DNA from: Prototheca cutis
Lineage: Eukaryota; Chlorophyta; Trebouxiophyceae; Chlorellales; Chlorellaceae
Reading direction: 5' to 3'
Assembly (NCBI GenBank): GCA_002897115.2
Contig: BCIH01000001.1
Coordinates: forward strand, 2,307,057-2,371,056
Length of the DNA stretch: 64,000 bases
Made by a program: the position numbers and the translations under genes. Of this stretch, positions 45,531 through 58,008 are shown one piece after another; within the stretch, counting starts at the first letter, position 1, and the number at the start of each line of letters is the position of its first letter. The notes beneath the pieces are model-generated. The model did not search any database. It was not told the origin of the DNA and saw nothing but the letters and a program-made list of their open reading frames with translations.

Positions 45531-48500
45531 TCATTTTCTGCTTTTCGGCTCTGCAACTCTCAACACCTGGACATCCAATCCAGCACGGGTGAGCGACTGG
45601 GCCCATGCCCGCTGCTGCTCTGACAGCGAGTCCCTGGGCCCCTTGACCTCAACCAGCCTGGCCTTGCCCGAGTTGACGTTCCAGAGCAGCAGGTCGGGCA
45701 ATCCGCCTGCGTGCAATTGGGGGATGATGCGCAGGCCGTGGCGTCGGCGACTTTCGGTCCCATTTGCTGGTACGGTATTTGGCTCTTCCATCTGGGCCTG
45801 AGCGGTGGCGCTCTCGAGGCCGCAATGCACCACACGGGCAGTCCCCCTTGACCCCCACACGCGCATGCGCGCACCTGAGCCAGCAAGGTCCTCGGCCAGC
45901 AGGCGGCAGACGGCAGCCACTCCGGGGCCCCCGATGCAGGTCGCAATGGCCACCAGCTCGTCGGCCGCCCATCGCTCCCAGCTCAAGCCCCGGCAGAGCT
46001 CGCCTGCGTACAGCTCAAACGTCGAACCAATGCGGTCGGCAAAGTCCCCGGCCTCAATCTCACCTAGCCTTTGCTGAATGAGGGCCTGCACTCGGTGGTG
46101 GTTTTGCAGAGGGAGCGTTGTTCCCGGGCAGGTGCTGCAGCGCTGCGTCAGGGACCCGACAACCTCCATCACCGAAGGGCATCCCATGCCCGACCCCTCC
46201 ACTATCACCTTGCGGGACTGGAAGAACGACTCTGTTCCCAGGTCCAGCGGGGCAGTCTGGAACGGGGTCCGAAACACGTCCGGGACCGGACTGAACAGGA
46301 TGTCATAGAGCAAGAGCGCAAAAAGCGTGTTCCAGATGCCGCCCTCAGTGTGGCAGCCGGCCCACTCACCGCCTTGCTCGGTTGCATAGTACTGGGCCAA
46401 ATGGGGTGGGAGGGAAGATTCCGTGAGTGGGCAGCCATCGGCCAAGTAGTTGCTGCCCAGCTCTCGAAGAGAGCAGTCCTGTGAAGAACAGTTTTTCAGG
46501 GTCAAAACCCTGCCCAAACGCACGGCAACCAACAAACAGAGCACAGCGCTTGCCTGCAACGCAAGCTGCTCGACGGAGCAGGGTTCGCCGTCAAACCCCA
46601 TGAAGCGACTCTTCATCCCTACGACACTGGACAAGGGCTTGGCCACGATCCTGACTTCCCGTGGCTCCTGCATCACAGCCTCGGCCCAATGTGGCCGCTT
46701 CCACCGCCGCGGCGGCTTGGCTGCGAGTGCAGCAGGGGTGGCGTCATGGTTTGGCGATAGGACCGGGGAGATAATGCACTGCGACAGGGGTGCGCATGGC
46801 ATGACAACGACAGCCCTCGCCACGCACCACCTGCAGGCGGTGGTGGTGCCCTGCTGTGCCCTCGAAAAAAATCAGGTCCATCGGGCCAAGAACCCAAGAT
46901 ATCGTACCGAGACGTAAATACCTCCGACGGAGCGCCAGGCGCTGTCCTTGGCTCAGCCATTCATCCTCGAGCCCAGCTTCTGTGACTGTGAGCGCCTCTT
47001 CGAGTCGCCCCTGGTGCTCCAGGTCAACTGACAGCCGATTCCACCAGTCCCCGCGACGGTTCCCACAGAAGATGCCGCCTGGCCAGATGCAAGCGATATG
47101 GTTGGTGCCATGTGTGTAGCGGCTCCGGGGCACTTCCTGCTAGACAGCAAATCATCCCAGTTCTCAGAACAGCAACCGTGCATCAATCCCACAACACCAC
47201 ACCTAACAGTTGACGCAGGCGTGCAATCGCGGATTCATATTGCCTTTGGCGCTCCAACAGTGAAATCCCGATCGTTGCCATGATGGCATTGACCCATCCT
47301 AAGAGCAGGCCCGACAAGAGGACAGTTGCTGTAGGTGGGCAAGGAATGGACACAAGACTACTTTTGCAAGTCTCTCCCTCTCCCATCAACCGAGGCCCCA
47401 AGCACACGTGCCTGCCTGGTACCGCAAGAAGAACAGCTCGGCAGACTTCTTCCCCGCAGCGCGTTTCACGGGGCTGGAGATCTTGCCCAGTTCGGCTGGG
47501 CTGAGCGCCTCCCAGACTGGGGTCAGGAGGGTCTCTGCCCGCTCAACATCCATCACCTGCCGTAATGGAAAGCACAAGAAAATGTCACATTGGGGACCTG
47601 ACCACTGGCACCCCAGTCATCTGCAACCGAGCCCGTTCCATGGCCAGTCCTTCCCACCAGCCCCACATGCCTCGAGGGCGTCTAGCAGCTGACTGGCTCT
47701 CCCCACGGCACACTCATAATCCAGCAGCTCTGGCCTGCTGCTCCACACCGGGCGCGTACGGCGTACGAGGTACTGCGGGTAACGCGCCGCGCCGGCCTGC
47801 ACCTCCAGGAACTGGCCAACGGTCTGGCCCTCGGAAAGGAAGAACAGGCGGTGGAGGCGGGTCAGCACGGTCCGCACGGCACGGGGCACCGAAACAATTG
47901 GCCCCGTCTCTGCCAGGACTGCTCTCAGCACTGCCGCTGTGCGCTGCTGCTGTGCCAGCGCACGCAGGTGCGCTTCCAGAGCTGCCCGGTTCTTCCAGAG
48001 CCGGGCCCGGCGGGCGGCCGGATCAGCCGCGCTTTCCGCTGCCAGCGCGCGGCTCGCTGCCTCCAACAACCGGACTGCGGTGCATTCCACGATGCCGTCC
48101 AGGACTGCAGGGGACGCGGATGCCACGGAACACCTGCTATCAAGCACCTCCAGTAGCTGCCCCGACCGGGCCTCCTCGATGGCTTCAGCGACATCGGGCA
48201 CGTCGTCATACTGCAGCTGCTCTGCACGAATCCAGGGCCCCTTGCGAAGGGAGATGCGCAGAAAGAGGCCCTGCGCAGCTCTGCTCATGCCCTGCACCCG
48301 AGATCGTAGTGCGGCCTGTGGTGGGAGCTGGGCAATGCTGTGCAAGAATCACCTGGGAAGCACATGAGCCCACCCTTGTTCCACCGGAATCAAACCAACA
48401 CCGATCACCCCCGAACCCAAGAAGCCGATGTCCCGCACCTCGTAAGCCTGGCGAAAGCGTTGTTCCTCTTCCGCCATAAGATGGGCATCAGCTTCCCAGA

Positions 48501-49921
48501 TAGAGTCCAGGATGCACTGAAACATGCGCCGGAGGTGCTCGCTGGTCGTGACAGGCAGTCCCGCCGCCTTGAGTTTGACCACTGCATCGGCGATGGCCTG
48601 CGCTCGCGTCCCACTGTCGCTGCACAGAATCTGGATCTGCGGAGGTGGTTCGCGGAAAGGGGTCCTTTTTGCTTGGTGCCACGTTTTTCCTCGGGTGCAG
48701 GAAGTACTGGCAGTTGGAACAGGAATATGCCAACCGCAACGTGCCCTGAATTCGGTGGCGACCGGCGATCTTGGGGCCTGGGGCGTCTCCAGCACAGTTC
48801 CCTCGACCTCGACATCCTGTGCTGCCAGATGGGGAGCCAGAATGGCAGCCAGCTCCCTGGGCAAGTGGCCCAAAGCCGTGCCGCTGGCAGCACAGGAGAT
48901 GAGGATGGCGTTCTTGTCTCGCGGGTTGTTCCGCTCGAGCTCTGCCACAACGCCCTGTGATGCAACGTAGAAGTCGCGCTAGCGGTAATGTGACACACGG
49001 ATGGAGCACGTCCTCGATCAGAGTGGAAATTTGAGACTCAACCCCTACTACAGAAAATCACCCCATCCCAGCACCACCAGTCACAGCAAAAATCCATGCA
49101 CCTGGCCTGCTCTGCACGGCTGGGGGTTGTGGAATGCCCGGCCAACAATGCGGGCCGTGAACACGTTTGCACCGCTTGACTCTGTGTCCGCCTGGCAAGC
49201 TGGGTCTCCCACGTCGGGCCCCGCCGCAGCATGCGTCGGGTGTGGCGCTTCCCTTGCCCGAGCCACCGGCGCATTGATGCTCTCTTGGTCATCCAAACCT
49301 CTTTTTGGCTGCTGCCGCTTGGTTGCAAATGCAAAGCTCCTGATGCTCTTTTGCGTCCTGCCTCGCTTCTCAGCCGCTTGCAGCAGGCACTTGTCTGTGG
49401 AGGTAGTGCTCCGATGTGCATTCTATTCATCACGATCACAGGGTTATGCCCATCACGTCATGATCATCGATGTGGGTTACGAGGAATACCCGAAACATCT
49501 CCACCAAAACCTCACCAACATGGGCCTCTACAGCACGGGGTTCCTTCGGCAAGCACCTGCCACAAACTGGGCAGGCGCCGTCTGGCACCGTTGAAGGTGC
49601 AGCTGTCTGATTTCCATTTCCCTCGCATTCCTTTGGGCCATGCACCCCGCTCTCAACGTCGCTGCCTGGTTCTGGTGGGCCCTGCTCTGACCTGGCAACT
49701 GGCTGTGGCCAGCCAACCTGCTGACCGAGGAGCTGCTGAAGGGAACCCAGTCCCCGCAGCATCTCAGGGCCCACACCCCACCATTCTTTGCCGTTGGAAT
49801 AGTAATATCGTGGTGACAAAAGTTGGGGTGAATTATCCATGCAAGGCCGTGATCGACCTCGTACCAGGAATCCTCCGATCTCGAGCCCTGGGTGCGCTGA
49901 TTTTTCTGGGTAGCACCCCAT
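45531..49921 (-). CDS. FAN1: Fanconi-associated nuclease FAN1 (UBZ-HIRAN-TPR-VRR_NUC)
   Basis: Multi-exon gene. Domains in order: a UBZ4 zinc finger across an intron (CPVCGRCLPKEP...AHV joined to DKCLLQAAEKRG, giving CxxC...HxxxC; about 49610-49360); a HIRAN domain (TARIVGRAFH, then NNPRDKNAIL and GHLPRELAAILAPHL; 49170-48820); a helical/SAP-TPR region (VRTVLTRLHRLFFLSEG, 47617-48345; RGDWWNRLSVDLEHQGRLEEAL, about 47000); and the C-terminal VRR-NUC nuclease (EGGIWNTLFALLLYDILF, PLDLGTESFFQSR, GLPDLLLW, ARLVEVKGPRDSLSEQQ), stop at 45531. The PD-(D/E)xK residues are intact. Known: FAN1 is recruited to ubiquitinated FANCD2 and cleaves 5' flaps at interstrand crosslinks. The start is uncertain: in-frame ATGs at 49921 and 49840. 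Several exon edges between 46560 and 47620 are unresolved. Confidence 0.9.
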
Positions 49922-50596
49922 TGTGACAAATGGTCTTTGGGCCCCTCTTTACACCCATCAACCTCGCCTGCTGCACGACAACCTTTATTTCAAGGGGAAG
50001 CAGAGGGGAAACACGACGCGACTGGGCGATCGCTGACGACCGCACCGCACCGGACGTGCCGTCAGGGGCCACCCCGGAACAAGTGGCGCTCTTGTCCGAG
50101 ATGCATACCATAAACATTTCGTCATTATATGCGATGCATATGGCTTAAAGGTATCTCAGGGTCGTTTTACAAGACGATGACTTCCGCCCCTGGCCCCCTC
50201 GGGGGTTCGTCAGCGCTGGAGAACGAGGACGCGCCATCCCTCGAGACGTCAGAGGAGGAAGACGAGGGGGGGAACGGGACGGGCACCTTTCCCACCATCG
50301 AGATTCCACTGAATTCCGTTCTGCCTGATTGCGCTGGCCATGCATTGCCGCCGCGGGGACGACATAGTTCTTTTGCGGCCTGTGTAACAATGCGCTGCGT
50401 GAATAGCGCTCGACAGCGGAGAAGATGAAGTCAGGGACGGTCAGGGACGGAAGTCCACAGACGAGGGAAATTGAAGGGGGGTGGTTGGCAGGAGAGGGGT
50501 GAGGCTCTGCTGAAATTGCAGTCCACGTCATCGTCATTGTCATCGTCACGCCCAGCACAGCACCAGTTTCTACCTCCAATAGTCACCAATTCCAGC
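49922..50596. other. Intergenic, no gene supported
   Basis: Between the FAN1 5' end and the J-domain gene 3' end. An 83-codon acidic plus-strand frame (50177-50428) exists but has no supporting features. Confidence 0.4.
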
Positions 50597-53500
50597 TCAG
50601 AAAAAGGGTGATTCTTCTTCGGCAACCAGAGCGACAAGATACCCAAAGTCCAGTGGCGATTCGGTCACGCCTGATGTCAATTGGCCCTCCGCACCGCAAG
50701 GCTCCCACAGTGCGGCCGCGTGAAGCGTGGTCGGCAACGCTGCGATCAAGGCCGTGCCTCTGCCGGTGACTTGGTCGACGGCATACAGCGCTCCCGCCGG
50801 CACACCCACGCACGTCGAGGCCTCTGGGTCTGCGGCCGCGGCGCGGCGGGCGGCGCGCCAGCCGCCGTCTGCCTCGCCTGGCCGCGCCGAGTACCAGGGG
50901 AGGAGGCCTGACGCGCGGACGCATGCCATGGCTCGCGCTCCTCCGGCCGCCACGGCAGCACCACGACACGCGGCCAGCCGCAGCAGTTGTATGAGAGGGT
51001 TGTCGGTATTGGAGCAGCCGGTGCTGGGGATTGTGCCTGATCCATTGCTGCGCTGCATCGTGACGGTGTCATTGTTGGCCAATGCCAGCTTTTCTTCAGC
51101 TTCCGCAACATCCAGTAGCACGACGACATCTGCGCCCTCCAGGGCCGCATGCTCGTCATCCATCAAGGGAAGGCCTTGAATAGTCGTCACGCGCAACAGC
51201 ATCCCGGGCCGTGCATGCCGCAACCCTGTGGTCAGGGCGGCGACGGCCCGGGCCACAGGAGTCGACGTCGGCCCCGCACCCAGCCCTGCCGAGCCAGTGG
51301 TGGTCAAAAGCACCACGACGACCTCGACAGCAGAACTCACTTTTGCAAAAGACTCCTGCGTGAGCTCCCGTGTTTGACTGCGATGCGCCGCATCCGCCCC
51401 GAGACAGCCACCCAGCAGGGCCAAAGGCGCTGACAGATCCAGGCCCGAGATAAATGGAGTTGGTGCATCTGCTCCCAGTCCATCACCGGGCACACCGAGA
51501 AGGTAGAGTGTCCCCAGTCGGGAAGCCGCACGGAAGCTGGCGTCCTCCAGCCGCAGCGCCGGGTAGCGCATGCTGGCGCGGAGCACGCCGGCGGGGGCGC
51601 CCCATGGATCGCCATGGTCAAACAGGCCTGCACCCGCGATCTCCGCGGTCCACACCCCACCTGCCCCGCCAGCCGCCAGCAGCCCGGGCAGTATATTCAC
51701 TGATAGCAGCCGCGCGGTACTCCCGGTCGGCAGCGGCACCTCTGCCGTTGCGAAGAATTGGAATCGTGGCAGCGCACCGCAAAATACCTCCAGATCCTTT
51801 TCACCTGGCGCACAGTTTTTTTGGGGGGGTTACGTGTGTTTGTTCTGATGATGGGACCACAAGCCTGTCGTGCAGACCAGCGAATAGAGAGACACGTTCG
51901 TCACTCACCCATCTGCCACACAACCCTGTTCAATCCAGGACAATTACTCACCAGAGCGCCGGAATTTGGGATGCGGCTCGGCTTGGAGGGTGATGCAGAG
52001 GTCGCCGGGTTTGGTGTCCACCGTCTCATCGCCATCTCCCTCAAATGTAATAACATCGCCCTGCCGCGACCCCTTGCTGCGGAGGTGCCAGGACGGTGGT
52101 GGTGGGGATGTTCACCTGTTGATGTGCCCTCCCGATAACAGAGGGGCTCCGCGCTTCAAATTCCTCACCTTTCCTCACGAGTAATCCTGATGCGCGTGCT
52201 GCCACACTCACATCCCACACTCATGAAACCCGACAATCAATCAATTCCCGCCCCGGCACAGATACCCACCCACGCACCGTATGACGAGGTAGTAATTGCG
52301 TGTGGCGTCGTACTCGATGCCGTGCTCGTCGACTCTGCGGCGGGTCAGCGTCACCGTCTTCATGCAGCCCGAGTTGAGGGCCTCCAGGGACAGGGTCACG
52401 CTGCGCTGCGTGGGCGCGTGCTTGACGTGCTTGGCTCCCAGCCGCCGCAGCCTTGCCAGCTCAGCGGCGCCCGAAGCCATCATGGCCGCCTCCTCCCTGG
52501 ACAGCACGGGGAGACCCCGGCCGGGGTTGGCACCCTGTTTTGGCGGGTGGTGTGACAGACAGCGCTTGGGGGTGAGTCTTTCGTTGCGGGGCCTGCGCAC
52601 CGGATTCCAGGTGTTCAAACATCGCTGCTGTCTGTCTCCTCTTCTCCAACCCTTCTCCCACACTCACAAATGTATGTTGTTCTCCCAGAACAATGACTCA
52701 CTCCCCCTCCCCCACCTGGTAGTCGCGGACTTTGTCGTAGAGCGCTCGACTCGTCTCGTTGGACAGAATCTCAAAGGCCTCAGCCGCCTCCCTAAACTTG
52801 TCAGCGACCGCCGCCTGTGGGAGGACATAGTAGTGAGGAGAGCGCTAATTGGCTCGGGGGATCAGTGTGCAAAGCCGTGACATGCACCCTGGCATCCAGG
52901 GGGAAACAGAAAATCCCGTCGAAAATTCCCTAAATTCTCCGCCACCTGCTGCTCGGCATCTTCGGCCTTATGTTTGTCCGGGTGATACAGCAGCGCCAGC
53001 TTCTTGTAGGCCGCTTTGATCTCCGCCGCGGAGGCGCAGCTGCGCGGCAATAGGTGTGTCGAGCAGTTCAAATCCAAACCAGGCCGTCAAACCTCCACTG
53101 AGCGACACAGACCCACGCCCAGTCCCTGAACGCAAATCTTGCTCACCTTTCAACGCCCAGAGTGGCATAATAGTCGCGCTGCGCATCGATTTTCCGGGTC
53201 ACGGCCTCACCTTCATCCGGGTTCTGCATATTGTGTGTGGAGTGGAATGGCCAAAATCTGGAAAGATCCTGCGTGGACGCCGCGTTGCCCCCTCAGACCC
53301 AGCACCACCCACAAAATTGCCGAGGAGTGCTTTGCCCCTCTACCCACCTTGGCCTTGATGGTTTCCGGAGCTGCAGACTGGTACCCATCACCTTCGCGCT
53401 TGGCCCTCTCTGCCTCGCGCTTGGCCGCGAGAATCCTGCAGGTGCGTGGTCCAGGCGAATTGCCAGGGCAGCCCCAGCAATTCCCGTCTGTCCTAGCAAG

Positions 53501-53729
53501 GGCATTTGCCACCAAGCAATGACATCGCACTTTGTGCAGGAAAATGCTCGGATCCCACTGAAAACCGCTTCAAAAAGAAATCACACCGTTCCAAAAGCAC
53601 CACTCTGGTCCGACCAACTCACCTCTGCTCCTCGGCTTTGGCCTTCATATCTGCCAGCATCTTCTGGAAGGCCACTGGATCCGTGATCTGCGTGACAAAA
53701 TCATCATTGCTCTTTGTTTCAGGATTCAT
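50597..53729 (-). CDS. J-domain (DnaJ/Hsp40 type B-like) protein with long C-terminal extension
   Basis: Eight exons (53729-53623, 53435-53348, 53223-53147, 53039-52946, 52814-52716, 52534-52278, 52076-51952, 51804-50597) join in phase to 684 residues. Residues 1-80 are charged and helical (MNPETKSNDDFVTQITDPVAFQ...). The J-domain follows: DYYATLGVESCASAAEIKAAYKK with HPD at about 110-112, then FREAAEAFEILSNETSRALYD. Next is a DnaJ C-terminal substrate-binding domain (SVTLSLEALNSG, KGSRQGDVITFEGDGDE, KPGDLCITLQAEPHPKF). There is no Cys-rich zinc finger. The last exon continues with a diverged second beta-domain and then about 300 residues of Ala/Gly-rich alpha/beta-looking sequence not expected in DnaJ. 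Known: the J-domain stimulates Hsp70 ATPase. The role of the extension is unknown. The start is the first Met in the first supported exon. Confidence 0.82.
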
Positions 53730-54223
53730 GGATGCACGCCAGCTCGTCAGAATACCACAACCCCCCGAATTCTCGACCTTGAGCGGGCCATGCGCGCGGG
53801 GTCCCGAGCTCTCATTGCCTGGTCCCGAGAGCGCAATCTCATTGCCTCCAGCACCCCTGTTTTGGATTCAGATAACGTTTAACATACATTATATATTGTA
53901 TAAAGCATGCTATTGTTCCTTCTGTGGCCTACCTGGGTGCTGCGAGCTCCATGGTCGCCTTGCCTCCCAATCCCCTCCTGTGGTCGTTGGGCAACTGCTT
54001 CAGCGACCAGGCCCGCCGGCTCCCGACGCTGAGCTACCCAATCAAGCAAAATGCGAAATTCACAGGCTCATTGAATGTATGTAGGCGCTGCTACCTTGTT
54101 CCACCCCTGCGCTTAGCGCTTTGAGGCTCCCAAGGCACGGGAATCACATGGACGGGATTGCGGGTCAGACGTTTCGCCAGCCGCAGGGCACCACCTTGAG
54201 CCGTCACTGTACGTAGCAGGCTG
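53730..54223. other. Intergenic upstream of the J-domain gene
   Basis: Promoter-side region ending at inverted-repeat element C; includes an AT-rich stretch (53878-53905). No coding sequence supported. Confidence 0.4.
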
Positions 54224-54820
54224 TACCATGCAGGGCAAAAACAATGCCACCAGCTCAGCCAGCAACAGCGTCACATCACCCCGGGGGTTGCTGGGCATCA
54301 CTGATGGCTGTGAATTGTCACCCCCCACAGGGCAATAGGAGGTGGACCACCTCAATGACGGACCACCTCCGGGGCTGCTTTTTTCCTTTCCAGGGAGGGA
54401 AGGAGCTCCGGGGTTCCGACCTCCAGTTAGGAAGGCTGTAACCCCCCAGGATGGATGGATGTATGTCCATCAGCACTGCGGCGCTGGAAGCGCTGAGGCC
54501 GCTCGCCGGTCTTCCACAGGCTCTGCACGATGTGCCTCATGTTCAGACACGCCATCAAGTCTCTGTTCCAGAGACGATGCTCGCCTTTCGGGGTGTGGTA
54601 GTCTTTGTCAGTGCAGCGCAGCAGCCCGTGGCACACCACCGTGGGCGTCTGCTCCCTGCACGACCTGTCCTACTGCAAGGAGCCCAGCCCATTCTCTGAG
54701 TGACGTGGCAAGGGAATGCGATCCAACAGGCATTTTGTTTGGTAGACATGCCCTTGCTGTGCAGGTGGGAGTCTTCTGACGAATCTCGAGAAGGTGTCAT
54801 CATTTTTGCCCTGCATGGTA
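54224..54820 (-). mobile_element. Terminal-inverted-repeat element, copy C, with TnpB/Fanzor-like C-terminal remnant
   Basis: 597 bases in reverse orientation, with the best-preserved ends: both termini read TACCATGCAGGGCAAAAA, the first 18 bases identical and about 25 of 28 matching. The coding remnant reads VCHGLLRCTDKDYH, then GEHRLWNRDLMACLNMRHI and VQSLWKTGERPQRFQR. The second half of the zinc ribbon is lost (the Cys of TNEEC became Tyr), while the NRD motif is kept. It lies about 500 bases upstream of the J-domain gene start. Confidence 0.75.
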
Positions 54821-55339
54821 CGTCATGTCAACAGCACTTTATACAACCCATCCCCTGTCCCAATTGCGTGATGCATTTATGTTACATGATGAATGTAATC
54901 ATTCAAAAAGAATGGCAACCTGCAGTGGAATCGCTCAAAATTCTCAGAAAGCAAGCAAGTGCCAACTCAGGCAGGTGCCTCGACCGGGATTGGAACAGGC
55001 ACACGAAATGACGGATCAAGGGGGCATGCCGCACGGAGAGAGGGGGGCCTCAGAACAGAGAAAAGGTACCCCGGCCCAGCGGCACGCCATTCAATCATTT
55101 GTTTGGTCACCGAGCACAGCATACCCGTGAGCTCGCAACAGGAAACGGCTTGCACCCACAAATCCACAAACACAGAAACGGGTGCTCTCGTCCAGAAAAT
55201 ACACATACAGACTGATACACACACAAAAAGCCCCACATACTCTTGATCACTCACACACTCTTGGCACACAGAAAATACCAATCAATCGGTGGGTATCCAT
55301 TCGTTCTTTGGTGGCGATGCCACGACATGATGATGACTC
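54821..55339. other. Intergenic, no gene seen
   Basis: 3' side of the PLIP-type lipase gene; A-rich and CA-containing sequence, no coding sequence supported. Confidence 0.5.
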
Positions 55340-58008
55340 CTAGCTGCAGACTGGCTGCAGGGCAGCATGGGAGGGGACGTGGGAGGGCGTCCGCTGTGTC
55401 CCCCACGTCGCATGGTGCCTGGCACGCAGGACCAAGCCGGGCTCGCGCGGCGGCGGCGGCACCGCAGCACTTCCTGGGTCCGGCGCCATCACTGGAGCCG
55501 CGGGGTCCTGCACCTCGTCCAAGCCCCCACCACACCCCTGCGGCTGCACAGCCGGATGACGGTACGCGGGCCTGCCACGTTGCCGCGTGCGGCGTGCCAC
55601 CTGGGCGGCACGGGGCTCCGCCGCACGGAGCACCGCACCGCAGGCCCGGGCGTAGTTGTCAGGGTTGTGATATCGTGAGACGGAGCCCGATCCGCCATAG
55701 GCGGCCCGGTCAGCCAGCGTTTCCAACGGATGCACCGCGTTCAAAAAGGCCCACACCGCATCGTGCACGGGCGTGGCATCGGCATCGGCGGAAGCAGAGG
55801 CAGCGGAATCTGGCGCGGCTTCATGCCGACCATCCCCAGGTCGTCGCTCCAGGAAACGGAACAGGCCGGGCATGGCGGGCAGGAGCGGGTGGTACCCCTC
55901 ACGTGCGCTAAACGTCTGCTCCGCAAGTGGCTGCAGCACGTAGAAACGACCCACATGCTGATACATCCTCTGCGATGATGGTTTGAGTGGTGTGGTGGGG
56001 CGTCGTGGGTGGCCAAGTGACAGCCCTCTCTTCCATGGGGCGCTTCCCTCCTTCCACCTTCAAAAAGCCACACACACGAATGATGCCACACACACCTGCT
56101 GGGTACGGTCGGCGAGACCGGCATGCGAGCGGAAGCTGGCACCCAGGCGACGGAGGACCTCGGCGACGGGGGAGTAGTCGCAGGCAAAGGCCTGAGGCAC
56201 GATGTCACGGTGCATGACCACGGAGCGTGCGGCCCCAGGGTCCAGGCCCAGCATGCGCAGCGGGCACTGGCCGCGTGCCGGCAGGAGCACGGCAGGTGCG
56301 CCCAGCGCGTAGACGGGTGCCAGATCCTCGGGCCGCATCTCTCCACGGGCGATAAACATCAGCGCCAGCACCAGCGCCACGCTGCCCCCGATGCTGTGCC
56401 CCGTAAAGGACACTCGTCGTTGTCGGTGGCGTCGTGGGGCGGGTGCGTTTAGGCCAGAGGAGGTGACAGCCTTGTTTGCTTGCCCAACAAACTCCTGAAA
56501 ACCATCGCCGCATGCCTCACCCCCAACACCATCTTCCTCCCCATCGTTGCGCTCGTCCCCGCGCAGGTAATCCCTGACCAGGGGCAGGAACACGGGGTAG
56601 AGGCGGGTGGCCACCTCGTAGGCTCCCCGGTGAACGCAGGTGCCAAGACCGGCATGCTCAAAGGGCACGGGGTCAAACCGCAGGTTGACCCGCCAGTGCT
56701 CCAGGCTATCGGATCCCTGCAGCACAAAGTACCGCACGGCGCCCTGGGCATCGTCGGCCACAAACCAGGGATTACTCCACTGCGTCCCCCCAGGCTGTGA
56801 CAGGGCGGGCAGCTCGGAGAAGGCGGGGGAGGGCGCGGGGGTGCGCATAGCGCCGGGTCGGCCGCCGGGCCAGGACAGCTGGCCGCCACGAGTACGAGTG
56901 GGCAGGGTGAGCGGTGGCGCGACGGCAGCCGCCTCGGGTGGGGCCACGTCAGCGGGGGAGAGACCGTGCCCGTGCGCCGGGCCATGCCGAGTTGCCGCAC
57001 GAGAGGCAGCCTGGACCGACAACTTTGCCGCAGAAGATCTGGGACGGCCCTCACCTGAGGCCACACCACCACCGCCCGAAGAGTACCAGGGCAGGCAGCT
57101 CAGCGTAAAGGCCGCAATATTGTTGGCAAAGGGTACGGTCGCTGGCCCGGCGGCGGGTATGGGGCTGGCCGAGTCCTTGGCAACGCTGCCGACGACGGCA
57201 GCGCCACTGATGGTAGCGGCACAGCCGTCGCCCATGTCGTCCATGTTAACAACGCCAGACACAGCATCACATTCCCCATTATCGGCACCAGATTCCTGGA
57301 ACAGGGCACTGGCGCGGCGCTGGAGCATGGCCAGAGCGCCAGGGGCCATGCCATCTGCCTCATCCGCAACACCGCCCGCTGGCGATGGAGCCACCGAACT
57401 CCCCACACACGAGGATGAGCTGGCCACCAGGTTCAGGCCGTGGCGCCGGGTCAGGGCCTCGGGGCGCAGCGTGGACAGCGTGTAGCTGAGGGAGCAGAGG
57501 GAAGAAAGGAGGCGGACCAGGCGGACCTCCTGCAGGCTGGCCGGGCGCAGCACATGCGTGATGTCTGCCAGCTTGTGCTTGGGGGCCGTCAGCTCGCCCT
57601 GCAGCAGGCATGGGCATTTGAATGCGCTTGACAGGCGCCCATGCGAGCGAACGAGGCATTCTGGCACGCTCCAGCTGCTCCCCAGATCCCGGCCCGTACC
57701 TGCACGGCCCGCTCCACGGTGTCCTCGGCGAGCTGCTGCAATTCCTGTGATTCTAGCGACTTTTTAGACGATGCAGGCCAGAGATGCTGGAACAGGGAGC
57801 GGGGGAAGCCCGGCCTGGCTCCCGCGCCATGTTGCTGATGCGGCGCCGCAGACTCCGTCACGCTCGACACCGCATTGCTGGGGCGGGCCAGGGTGGAAAG
57901 AGCACCCACCCTCACACGGTGCCTCCCCAGGCGCGCATGCGGCTGGGGCCTGCCCAGCACACACGCGCGCCCTGGTGTGGCGCTGCGGGTGCCCACCAAG
58001 AGTCCCAT
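55340..58008 (-). CDS. Plastid-lipase (PLIP)-type class 3 lipase
   Basis: Three exons (58008-57700, 57598-56096, 55969-55340), all phase 0, give 813 residues. Known: plant PLIP1-3 are plastid phospholipase A1-type enzymes that release fatty acids from thylakoid phosphatidylglycerol or galactolipids. Seen: an Arg/Ser/Ala-rich N-terminus of about 60 residues suited to a transit peptide, LQEVRLVRLLSSLCSLSYTLSTL, a low-complexity middle of about 250 residues, then the lipase core: NPWFVADD, VRYFVLQGSDSLEHWRVNL, FEHAGLGTCVHRGAYEVA, FTGHSIGGSVALV (nucleophile elbow GHSxGG, about 503), PVYALGAPAVL with a following MHRDIVPQAFACDY, and a C-terminal AFLNAVHPLETLADRAAYGG typical of PLIPs. The catalytic Asp and His appear retained. 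The low-complexity insert makes it longer than plant PLIPs. Confidence 0.9.

Noticed and set aside
50177..50428. Plus-strand acidic open frame starting MTSAPGPLGGSSALENEDAPS
   Set aside because: Single frame of 83 codons with no splice partners, domain or downstream signal; could be chance in GC-rich DNA or an unlinked exon.
52116..52153. A 38-base extra exon in the J-domain gene
   Set aside because: It throws the next exon out of frame; direct joining of 52278 to 52076 gives the expected VIRKGSRQGDVITF.
54990..55015. GACCGGGATTGGAACAGGC, similar to an antisense tRNA T-arm
   Set aside because: It departs from GGTTCGAAT at key bases and has no cloverleaf partner sequence.
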